This document shows, piece after piece, positions 1-6,887 of a stretch of 26,914 nt of DNA; the first letter of the stretch is position 1, and every line of letters starts with the position of its first letter. Location of the stretch: NCBI GenBank assembly GCA_030699485.1, contig JAUYMM010000058.1:1-26914 (forward strand), given 5' to 3'. The position numbers were made by a program, and so were the translations under genes. The notes under the pieces were generated by a model. That model was not told where the DNA came from. It saw nothing but the letters and a program-made list of their open reading frames with translations, and made no database searches. Origin of the DNA: Candidatus Woesebacteria bacterium. Its GTDB lineage: Bacteria > Patescibacteriota > Microgenomatia > UBA8517.

Positions 1-1
1 A

Positions 2-145
2 CCTGCCAATAAACCAAAGTTTGTGATGCTAGTTACCCTAAAAGAGCCACAAAGTAGTCAGTGGGCATCAGAAACTGCAGCACCACTATGGTATTCTATT
101 GCAAAGGACTTATTTAATCACTTTGGCATCCAGCCAGAAAATTAG
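2..145 (+). CDS. Penicillin-binding protein (FtsI/PBP2-like), C-terminal end only
   Basis: The 47 residues before the TAG stop read as the tail of a transpeptidase domain: a strand of the type KFVMLVTLKEP, then an ETAAPLWYSIAKDL segment and a closing helix ending HFGIQPEN. This is the usual last strand and helix of FtsI or PBP2 ('...AAP.F..I...L...GI.P'). These enzymes cross-link peptidoglycan on the outer face of the membrane. The catalytic SxxK, SxN and KTG motifs lie outside the window, so the class and symbol cannot be fixed. The position directly before murA and murE fits ftsI at the head of a dcw cluster. The murA -35 box lies inside its last codons. Confidence 0.7.
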   Translation, partial: PANKPKFVMLVTLKEPQSSQWASETAAPLWYSIAKDLFNHFGIQPEN

Positions 146-152
146 GTATAAT
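123..152 (+). promoter_or_regulatory. Predicted promoter for murA
   Basis: TTGGCA at 123-128 and a perfect TATAAT at 147-152 are separated by 18 nt. The -35 lies inside the end of the upstream transpeptidase gene. The ATG of murA is only 10 nt after the -10 box, so the transcript should start 2-4 nt before the start codon and be essentially leaderless. No Shine-Dalgarno sequence is present. Confidence 0.5.
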
Positions 153-162
153 ATAGAAAGTC

Positions 163-1413
163 ATGGCAAAACTATTAATAACTGGTGGCAAGAGCCTACA
201 GGGAGAGATAAATATCTCTGGAAATAAAAATTCTGCCTTAAAACTTATTCCTGCTGTACTTATATCAAATAAGAAATCAGTTTTAACAAACGTTCCAAAT
301 ATTGCAGATGTTAGAGTTTTAATTGAGATAATAGAAAAACTAGGGGCAAAGATAAACTTCACAAATAATGTTTTAGAGATTGATCCATCTAGTCTAAATT
401 CATATGAACCTGATTCTGATCTATGCAGTAGAATTCGTGCCTCTGTTGTCCTAGCGGCTCCTTTATTGGTTAGGTTTGGAAAAGCAATATTAACTCCTCC
501 TGGTGGAGATCAAATAGGAGATAGGTTGCTTGATACTCATTTTAGTTTGATGCAAAAATTAGGAGTTAATTTTAAAAGAAAAGATGGAAAATTCTATTTA
601 ACATGGGATAAAAAGATTTCAGGTAGGGTCTTTTTGGAAGAGGCTTCAGTTACAGCAACAGAAATGGGTCTTATTATGGCTTCTTCAATGACGGAGGAAG
701 TAATTATTGAGGATGCTGCAGCAGAACCACATGTAGCTGATTTAATTAGCCTTCTTGTTAAAATGGGGGCAAAAATCAAAGGGTCGGGTACAAACTCTCT
801 TTTAATTTCTGGAGGTGAACTTAGTGGTGCAGAACATAAAGTAATGGCAGATCATATTGAGGGTGGTACCTTTGCAATTTTAAGTGCCATAACTAACGGA
901 AATATAAAGATTAATAATTTTGAACCAGAAAATTATCATATGATATTAAATTATTTAGGTAACATGGGTGTTAAATATGAGATTGAAAAAGATAGCTTAA
1001 TAGTTTTACCCTCAAATTTAAAAGCTAATAGGCGTAAATTCCAAACAAGACCTTGGCCAGGATTTCCAACTGATCTGATGAGTCCATTTATTGTTCTTGC
1101 TACTCAGACTGAAGGTACAGTTCTTTGTCATGATTGGATGTATGAATGGAGAATGTTCTTTGTGGATGACTTAATTGGAATGGGAGCTAATATATTTATT
1201 GCTGACCCTCATAGAGTCATAGTTTCAGGATCTACCAAATTAATGGCTGATAGACTTTTTTGTAAAGATATTAGAGCTGGAATCTCAGTAATTTTGGCAG
1301 CATTAGTTGCAGAAGGAACAAGTACTATTGAAAATGTAGAAATTGTTGATAGGGGATATGAAGACATTGAGAATCGCTTAAAGTCTCTCGGTGCTTCTAT
1401 AACAAAAAAATGA
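163..1413 (+). CDS. murA: UDP-N-acetylglucosamine 1-carboxyvinyltransferase (MurA), Cys-to-Asp type
   Basis: MurA transfers enolpyruvate from PEP to UDP-GlcNAc, the first committed step of peptidoglycan synthesis, in the cytoplasm. At 416 aa it is full length for the family. The substrate-binding Lys22-Asn23 is in SGNKNSA, the Asp of GFPTDLM is residue 304, and an RAGISVILAALVAEG segment and a DRGYEDIE segment match the C-terminal half. The active-site loop reads PPGGDQIGDR, so the residue equivalent to E. coli Cys115 is Asp116. Arg121 of the loop is kept, but the usual RPVDLH is RLLDTH. Asp at this place is found naturally in mycobacterial and chlamydial MurA and prevents covalent attack by fosfomycin. 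The stop overlaps the murE start (ATGA), so the two are probably translated together. Confidence 0.95.
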   Translation: MAKLLITGGKSLQGEINISGNKNSALKLIPAVLISNKKSVLTNVPNIADVRVLIEIIEKLGAKINFTNNVLEIDPSSLNSYEPDSDLCSRIRASVVLAAPLLVRFGKAILTPPGGDQIGDRLLDTHFSLMQKLGVNFKRKDGKFYLTWDKKISGRVFLEEASVTATEMGLIMASSMTEEVIIEDAAAEPHVADLISLLVKMGAKIKGSGTNSLLISGGELSGAEHKVMADHIEGGTFAILSAITNGNIKINNFEPENYHMILNYLGNMGVKYEIEKDSLIVLPSNLKANRRKFQTRPWPGFPTDLMSPFIVLATQTEGTVLCHDWMYEWRMFFVDDLIGMGANIFIADPHRVIVSGSTKLMADRLFCKDIRAGISVILAALVAEGTSTIENVEIVDRGYEDIENRLKSLGASITKK

Positions 1414-2570
1414 TTCAATTTGATTCAAGAAAAATCAAAAAAGGCGATACTTTTGTAGCAATCAAGGGCTTAACTGTTGATGGAAATAATTATGTTGACG
1501 ACGCGGTAAAAAAAGGCGCAATTAAAGTATATAAAAATAGTAACCCAACCCAATTAGGGAAATTAGTCTCTGACTATTTTGGCGATCCCAGCTCAAAGAT
1601 AAAAATAATAGGCGTAACAGGAACAAAGGGAAAAACAACTACATGTCACTTAATTCATCACATTTTAACTGAAAATGGTAAAAAAACAGGTCTTATTTCT
1701 TCAATTTCAACTCAAGGTTTTCACACAACAACACCTGATATTATAACTTTAAACAAGACACTTTCAGACTTTGTTAAGAATGGGTATGAATATGTCGTTT
1801 TAGAAGTTAGCTCTCATGGAATAGATCAAGGTAGAATCGCAGGAATAAAATTTGATATTTCAGTTCTGACTAATCTTGCCCCAGAACATTTAGATTATCA
1901 TAAAACATTTAAGGAATATAAAAGAATAAAAATGCTATTTGTTAATTCAGTTAAATTTAGAGTGTTTAGTCCGAAAACAACTAAATTAAAAATTCTTGAA
2001 GGTGATTTTAATAATCTAAATGCTGAAACAGCAATAGAAGTAGTTCAAGAATTGGGAATTAGTAATAAAGATGCGATAAAAGCAATTAAAGCATTTAAAC
2101 TTCCAAGTGGAAGATTAGAAGAAATTAAAAACAATAAAGGCTTTAGGATATTTGTTGATTTTGCTCATACTCCAGATTCTTTAGAAGCTGTTCTTAAATA
2201 TCTAAAATCTATAACTAAAGGCAGATTAATTTCTGTTTTTGGTTGTGCTGGAGAAAGGGATCCGCACAAAAGACCTAAAATGGGTAGAATTTCAACTAAT
2301 AATGCTGATCTGTCTATTTTTACAGCAGAAGATCCTAGAAGTGAGGATATATTAAAAATTTTAAAGCAAATAGAAAAAGAAGCTGTGAATAAAAAATATT
2401 TATCAATTCCAGAACGAGGGGAGGCAATTTCATACGCATTATCATTTGCCAAAAAAGGTGATGTTATCGGTGTTTTTGGAAAAGGTCATGAGAAGTCAAT
2501 GAACCTTGATGGTGTACATGAGTTGCTTTGGTCTGACCAGGAAGTCGTCAAGAAACTTTTGAAAAAATAG
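1410..2570 (+). CDS. murE: UDP-MurNAc-peptide ligase, MurE type (compact)
   Basis: This ATP-dependent ligase adds the third residue to UDP-MurNAc-L-Ala-D-Glu. Seen in the sequence: an N-terminal DSRKIKKGDTFVAIKG, as in MurE; the P-loop GTKGKTTT at residues 71-78; EVSSHG near 132; HLDYH at 160-164; the probable carbamylated Lys in EYKRIK (K174); GDFNNLN at 198-204; FAHTPDSL; GERDPHKRP; TAEDPRSED at 305-313; and GKGHEK at 358-362. The Arg of the DPR motif matches the DNPR of meso-diaminopimelate-adding enzymes, so mDAP is the best guess for the substrate, though tentative. At 386 aa it is about 100 shorter than E. coli MurE. The UDP-binding domain is short, and only about 24 residues separate K174 from GDFN where about 75 are usual. 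It overlaps murA by 4 nt and runs 23 nt into the convergent gene on the other strand. Confidence 0.88.
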   Translation: MIQFDSRKIKKGDTFVAIKGLTVDGNNYVDDAVKKGAIKVYKNSNPTQLGKLVSDYFGDPSSKIKIIGVTGTKGKTTTCHLIHHILTENGKKTGLISSISTQGFHTTTPDIITLNKTLSDFVKNGYEYVVLEVSSHGIDQGRIAGIKFDISVLTNLAPEHLDYHKTFKEYKRIKMLFVNSVKFRVFSPKTTKLKILEGDFNNLNAETAIEVVQELGISNKDAIKAIKAFKLPSGRLEEIKNNKGFRIFVDFAHTPDSLEAVLKYLKSITKGRLISVFGCAGERDPHKRPKMGRISTNNADLSIFTAEDPRSEDILKILKQIEKEAVNKKYLSIPERGEAISYALSFAKKGDVIGVFGKGHEKSMNLDGVHELLWSDQEVVKKLLKK

Positions 2571-3414
2571 TAGCTATTTCATTAAATGCAATTGGGTTTG
2601 CGACGACTAAACTCGATTCTAATTTTTTAACACCTTCGTTTGAAAATTTTATTTCGTTAAAAACTTTTCCATCAATATCACCAATTATTACTCCAGACTC
2701 ACTTGCTATAAGCAATGCCGCTTCAACATCATAAATTTTAGTTGCCTTGGAAAAATCAACAAAAGCAACAGCTGCCCCGTCTGCAACATAACATATTGAA
2801 AGAGATGACAAACCAATATTTCTCATTCTGTATGCCATTTTAGTTATTAGGTTTAATTTTTTTTCATAGAGTGCATATTCTATTGGATTATCAGCGAAAA
2901 ATTTTGAATTTGGTGATTCGAACATTGTAAAACTAAATTCAGTTTTGATACTTGCATTTGCGGTATTAATTTTTCTTGAATTTAAAAATGCTCCATTGTC
3001 TTTGTATGCATGATAAAGATTTTCAGCAAAGATATCTAAGACCATGGCAAAAACAGGAATTTTTTCTGATAATACTGTCATGGTTGATGACAAAATCGGG
3101 ATACTTTTAAATAAATGTTTTGTACCGTCTAATGGATCAAATCTTAATGTGATTTTTCCATCACCAATTCTTTCACTATTTTCTTCCGAATCAATTGTAA
3201 GTAATTCCTTATGCCTATTAAATATATTTTTAATATACATTTGACCAATTTGATGATCTAACTCGGTAGTAATATCCTGTGCCCCCGATTTGAAATTTTC
3301 GAAATTTAGCTTCCCAAAGTTTTTTTTGGTATTAAAAAGTTTCTTGATAGTTGAATTTATCTCTGGTGCTAAATTCAATATTTCATCTGAGATTATTTTT
3401 ATGTTATCATCCAT
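2548..3414 (-). CDS. Inositol-monophosphatase-family phosphatase
   Basis: This is a 288-aa member of the Mg-dependent IMPase/FBPase/CysQ superfamily. The metal-binding set is visible: ITTELD at 48-53, SEE at 76-78, DPLDGT at 93-98, and Asp229 in KIYDVEAALLIASESGVIIG, which matches the usual 'WD.AA....AGG..' block. These enzymes remove phosphate from small sugars or nucleotides such as inositol-1-P, fructose-1,6-bisP or 3'-phosphoadenylate. The sequence does not fix the substrate. The start codon is 2 nt from the end of the upstream GlmU-like gene on the same strand, so the two are almost certainly co-transcribed and a sugar-phosphate substrate is likely. Its 3' end overlaps murE tail to tail by 23 nt. 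Confidence 0.85.
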   Translation of the reverse strand: MDDNIKIISDEILNLAPEINSTIKKLFNTKKNFGKLNFENFKSGAQDITTELDHQIGQMYIKNIFNRHKELLTIDSEENSERIGDGKITLRFDPLDGTKHLFKSIPILSSTMTVLSEKIPVFAMVLDIFAENLYHAYKDNGAFLNSRKINTANASIKTEFSFTMFESPNSKFFADNPIEYALYEKKLNLITKMAYRMRNIGLSSLSICYVADGAAVAFVDFSKATKIYDVEAALLIASESGVIIGDIDGKVFNEIKFSNEGVKKLESSLVVANPIAFNEIATIFSKVS

Positions 3415-3416
3415 TT

Positions 3417-4718
3417 TTATTTTATTTTCTTTTTAATTTTTTCTCTTGAAGTAGATTTGATATCAAATCTGTTTTCTTTTATTTCAATGCTTTGTACTAG
3501 TTTTAGAAATTTGTTGTCTTCAATGTCTTTTTCAACATTAACATTTGGTCCAACAAATGAATTCGAACCAATACTAATTCCTGGCATCATATTTACATTA
3601 ATTCCGATTCTAACATTTGAACCTATAATTGCGCCTAATTTGTTTCGATCTGTGCCAATTTTGTTTCCTTTAATAGATTTTGTAATATTTTGTTCATCTA
3701 GCCTTAGGTTACCAGTTATTGCATTTGAACCAAGGGAAACATTACTTTCAAAAATCGAATCTCCAACATAATTTTTATGAAGCCATACGTTATCTTTGAA
3801 ATAACTCCTTGCAATTTCAGTTGCATATCCAATGACACAGTTCTCTCCAATTATAGAATTTCTAACAAGGGCTCCGTTTGCAATAATTGTATTTTTGCCA
3901 ATATAACATGGACCATTTACTACTGCACCCTCAAAAATCTTTACACCGTCTTCTATGATTACATTACCTTTAATGAAAGCGTTTTTTGAAATTTCTGCCC
4001 TTGTTGAAATATTTTGGCCTTTAATTGTATCAAGAAAATATTCCATTACATCCAGGACATGCCAAGGATATTTTATGGTTTTCCATTGACCTTTATATTC
4101 AAGAAGTTTAAATACTTTACTAGATTTCATTAACGAATCGAGTGCTACTTCATAGACATCATCATTTTTTGACCTTGATTTTAAAAGAGAGTTTAATAAT
4201 TCATTTGCGTTATTAAAATAATGAAATACTATGTTTACAAATTCCGATGGAGTGTTTCCCTCACCTGGTTTTTCAATAATTCCTGTAATATTACCATTTT
4301 CAATTTTTAAATAACCTCCAGGAAAATATTTTTCTGTTTTGTAACCTACTAACATTGCGCTATTTGTACTATTTAATTCTTCTCTAATTTTGATGAAATC
4401 TGAAATTAGACCTTCATCGTAATAATCATTTGCATTTAAAACTAATATCTCCTCATCTTGGTTTATTTCTTCAAGTGCTGACATTACTGCGCCTGCCATT
4501 CCGCTACCAGTTTGGGTTACAACATTTATATCTTTATTTTCAATTATTAAGTTTCCATTAGTGACAACAATAAAATTACAATTACCAATTTTTTTGAATC
4601 GCGCTATATGCTTATTAATATTTGTTATACCCAGGAAAGGATAACTGTTTTTTTCTTGAAGTGGCCAAAAACGTGAGCTTTCACCACCTGCTAATATAAT
4701 TATATTTAAATTACCCAT
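3417..4718 (-). CDS. GlmU-like sugar-1-phosphate nucleotidyltransferase with left-handed beta-helix domain
   Basis: The 433-aa protein has two parts. Residues 1 to about 225 are a nucleotidyltransferase fold starting NIIILAGGESSRFWPL (nucleotide loop at 10-20), with NANDYYDEG as the metal-binding region, then GGYLKI and IIEKPGEGNTPSEFVN. Residues about 240-405 are hexapeptide repeats such as VIIEDGVKIFEGAVVNG, IIGENCVIG and MMPGISIGSNSFVGPNV, forming a left-handed beta helix as in GlmU. It probably activates a sugar-1-P with NTP, possibly to UDP-GlcNAc or a GDP/dTDP sugar. The usual PK(P/Q) of the sugar loop is replaced by NSYPFLG, so the catalytic Lys is not where expected. Whether the helix has acetyltransferase activity cannot be seen. 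It is divergent from yvcK and 2 nt upstream of the IMPase-family gene. Confidence 0.8.
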   Translation of the reverse strand: MGNLNIIILAGGESSRFWPLQEKNSYPFLGITNINKHIARFKKIGNCNFIVVTNGNLIIENKDINVVTQTGSGMAGAVMSALEEINQDEEILVLNANDYYDEGLISDFIKIREELNSTNSAMLVGYKTEKYFPGGYLKIENGNITGIIEKPGEGNTPSEFVNIVFHYFNNANELLNSLLKSRSKNDDVYEVALDSLMKSSKVFKLLEYKGQWKTIKYPWHVLDVMEYFLDTIKGQNISTRAEISKNAFIKGNVIIEDGVKIFEGAVVNGPCYIGKNTIIANGALVRNSIIGENCVIGYATEIARSYFKDNVWLHKNYVGDSIFESNVSLGSNAITGNLRLDEQNITKSIKGNKIGTDRNKLGAIIGSNVRIGINVNMMPGISIGSNSFVGPNVNVEKDIEDNKFLKLVQSIEIKENRFDIKSTSREKIKKKIK

Positions 4719-4724
4719 TAGTGT

Positions 4725-4757
4725 TTATAACTGTTATAATATTATATCATTTGATAT
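4725..4757. promoter_or_regulatory. Divergent promoter region with two palindromes (GlmU-like / yvcK)
   Basis: The 37-nt gap between the divergent starts contains a perfect 15-bp palindrome, TTATAACTGTTATAA (4725-4739), and a second one, ATATCATTTGATAT (4744-4757), that runs into the yvcK ATG. A TATAAT at 4735-4740 can serve yvcK, 15 nt before its start. A TATAAA on the other strand (4724-4729) can serve the nucleotidyltransferase. No good -35 box was found for either. The first palindrome covers both -10 boxes, which is suitable for an operator, but simple AT-richness could also produce it. Confidence 0.4.
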
Positions 4758-5763
4758 GAATAAGAAGAAATACAATCAAAAAATTGTTACATTAGGTGGT
4801 GGAACAGGACAGTTTCACCTTCTGTCAGGACTTCGAGAATTAAACGAGAATAGTCTAATTACAGCCGTAGCAGGTGCATGGGATAGTGGGGGAAGCTCAG
4901 GAAGGCTAAGAACCGAACTTGGAGTATTGCCACCTGGAGATATTAGACGTTGTTTATTAGCACTTATGGAGAGTGATAAACAGAGAATGGTAGCTCAGAC
5001 GCTTTTTGACGATAGGCTCGAGGATCTATCAAACCCTCTCAAAGGACACTCTTTTGGTAACTTATTGACTGCAAGACTTGAAAATATATATAAAGGACAA
5101 GATCGAGGAGTTGACGCAGAAAGAGAACTTTTTAGAGTTAATGCCAAGGTCATGCCTGTAAGTATTACAAACCTTCAATTAATAGCAGAAACGTCAAAAG
5201 GAAATAAAATAGAAGGCGAGACAAACATAGATTTAAGGATTAAAGATAAAAATTATGATAAGGACGATAAAATTATTAGGATTTATTTTGATACTCGAGC
5301 AGATGCAAATTTAAATGTATTAACTGAAATTGAAAACGCAGAAAAAATTGTATTCTCTTCAGGGGATCTTTATACAAGTGTTTTACCACACTTACTAGTA
5401 GATGGAATCAGAGAAGCAATTTCTAAATCAAAAGCCAAACTTATTTATGTTTTGAACTTAGCAACAAAACCTGGTGAAACAGATTCATACAAAGCTTCTA
5501 ATTTTTTAAAGTCACTTTTGTTTTATTTAGATTTACCTGGTCGATTAAACTATATGATAGTAAACGATAATCACTTAGATCCTGAGATACTCTCATTGTA
5601 TAAAGAAGAGGGGCAGAATTTGGTTGAGATTGATGAAGATAAAATAAAAGAAATGGAACTTAGTTTAAAAATAATTAGGAAACCTGTTTCAATTTATCTC
5701 AAAAAAGAACACCTGCTTCGTCACGATTCACTTAAACTCGCCGAGGCTATTTTGGAAATATAG
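4756..5763 (+). CDS. yvcK: YvcK/GlmR family protein (CofD-like), UDP-GlcNAc-responsive regulator
   Basis: The 335-aa protein has the full YvcK signature: GGGTG at 14-18, WDSGGSSGRLR at 42-52, LPPGDIRRCL at 58-67, and KGHSFGNLL from 97. Family knowledge: in Bacillus and Listeria, YvcK (GlmR) binds UDP-GlcNAc, stimulates GlmS, and is needed for cell-wall synthesis on gluconeogenic carbon. The related CofD fold transfers a phospho-lactyl group, but the size and motifs here are those of YvcK. The usual VaDDGGSSG reads GAWDSGGSSG. It sits between a GlmU-like gene and the glmS operon, which supports a role in amino-sugar supply. The 3' end overlaps the convergent acyltransferase gene by 36 nt. Confidence 0.9.
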   Translation: MNKKKYNQKIVTLGGGTGQFHLLSGLRELNENSLITAVAGAWDSGGSSGRLRTELGVLPPGDIRRCLLALMESDKQRMVAQTLFDDRLEDLSNPLKGHSFGNLLTARLENIYKGQDRGVDAERELFRVNAKVMPVSITNLQLIAETSKGNKIEGETNIDLRIKDKNYDKDDKIIRIYFDTRADANLNVLTEIENAEKIVFSSGDLYTSVLPHLLVDGIREAISKSKAKLIYVLNLATKPGETDSYKASNFLKSLLFYLDLPGRLNYMIVNDNHLDPEILSLYKEEGQNLVEIDEDKIKEMELSLKIIRKPVSIYLKKEHLLRHDSLKLAEAILEI

Positions 5764-6576
5764 CTTAGTTTGCATTTTTAATCTTAGATTATTAGCCAAT
5801 GATCTTAAATCCTGTGTATTGATATCTTGTGGTTGCAATGGTTTTAAAATATGTAATTTAAATCCAGTATCTGGACTAAAATATTGACATATAGGTAGTA
5901 TATTAATATTTAGATTTTTGGCTACAACAAATGCTCCAGTGTGAAATACATCCAAATCATATGGCCCCGCGTTATTTCTTTTACCAGAAGTTCCACCTTC
6001 TGGATACATAACGATCGCAGATTGTTCTTTGTCAATTATTTTTCTTGTGTCGTCAATGAGTTGTTGTGTTCTGTTCCTGCCACCTGCGTTTACAACAATG
6101 ACTCCACAGCTTCGTTGAATACTGGATAATTTACCTGGTAGTTCAATGGCAGATTCATGTAAACTCATGTTAAGCCTTTGTGATATGGGCAAAATTGAAG
6201 CATGTCGCAGCGGAAATGGTTCAATATTATTAATTTTAGTAAGTTTAATTATTCCCAAATGATTAGTTATAATAATTACATTTTTTGTTGTAATAATTTC
6301 CTGTAAATTTTCTAGACCTGATGAAATTTCTACGTTGGTTTCAGTAGCGAGATCCTTTAATAATTTTTGATACAGTTGATTTATATGTGTCGAATTTTCA
6401 TCTTCAGAAAACGCTTTTTTGAAAAATTTTGCTTGTAACTCTTTAGTATTTTTGATAATACGTATTGCCAAAGGAGTTTTTAAAATTTCTTTTTCAAGTT
6501 TTGTTTTAATAGCAATTTCTTGAGGATCCGAATTTTTTGGCTGTCTGTTAAATACCACATTCATATTTTCGCTCAT
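5728..6576 (-). CDS. PlsC-like glycerolipid acyltransferase
   Basis: The 282-aa protein resembles 1-acyl-glycerol-3-phosphate acyltransferases. It has NHLGIIK at 105-111 for motif I, YPEGGTSGKR at 191-200 for the FPEGTRS motif III, and FHTGAFVVAKNLNINILPI at 211-229 for the following K-G-xxxxA and 'P+' block. These enzymes acylate lysophosphatidate or related acceptors at the membrane. Motif I is normally NHxxxxD. Here His106 is kept, but the Asp position is Lys111, so activity or acceptor may differ. No clear membrane segment is seen; the first 95 residues are hydrophilic and unassigned. The start overlaps the 101-aa gene by 4 nt (ATGA), so it belongs to the glmS operon. Confidence 0.7.
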   Translation of the reverse strand: MSENMNVVFNRQPKNSDPQEIAIKTKLEKEILKTPLAIRIIKNTKELQAKFFKKAFSEDENSTHINQLYQKLLKDLATETNVEISSGLENLQEIITTKNVIIITNHLGIIKLTKINNIEPFPLRHASILPISQRLNMSLHESAIELPGKLSSIQRSCGVIVVNAGGRNRTQQLIDDTRKIIDKEQSAIVMYPEGGTSGKRNNAGPYDLDVFHTGAFVVAKNLNINILPICQYFSPDTGFKLHILKPLQPQDINTQDLRSLANNLRLKMQTKLYFQNSLGEFK

Positions 6577-6878
6577 TTGACTGTGTCAACCTTTTTAAAT
6601 AATGAAAATATGGGATACGCATTTGATTTTGAACCGATATATTGTGGTATGCCTGGTGCAGGAATAGGATTAATTATATCATCTTCCGTTTCTAAGGCGT
6701 AATGCGCACCATATCCTTCTTTTGCTTCTGGGTATGCAATAATATTTATCTGTTCACTAGGAAATTCTTCCCTAAGTTTTTTTTGGAGTTTAATGGTGAC
6801 ATTTCGGCAGTCTTCATGGTTAGTTAAGCTATCATCTATCTGTAATAGATGTCTAGCACTGTCTAATATATCGATCAT
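6573..6878 (-). CDS. Small protein of unknown function, possible Cys/His (transglutaminase-like) fold
   Basis: I do not recognise a named family for this 101-aa protein. It has a Cys (24) at the start of a predicted helix (CRNVTIKLQKKL), then a strand (INIIAYPEA), then HYALETEDDIINPIP, where His59 begins one strand and Asp66/67 or Asn70-Pro71 follows. This order and spacing recall the Cys-His-Asp layout of transglutaminase or papain-like folds ('C..A..L...G...H.WV...G.viDP'). This is only pattern resemblance. The gene is 9 nt downstream of glmS and overlaps the acyltransferase by 4 nt, so it is co-expressed with both. Confidence 0.6.
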   Translation of the reverse strand: MIDILDSARHLLQIDDSLTNHEDCRNVTIKLQKKLREEFPSEQINIIAYPEAKEGYGAHYALETEDDIINPIPAPGIPQYIGSKSNAYPIFSLFKKVDTVK

Positions 6879-6887
6879 TTGTATATT

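Noticed and set aside
2529..2539. TGGTCTGACCA palindrome at the end of murE, similar in core to the murC repeat
   Set aside because: It encodes the conserved WSDQE segment of MurE, so protein constraint explains it; flanks do not match the murC element.
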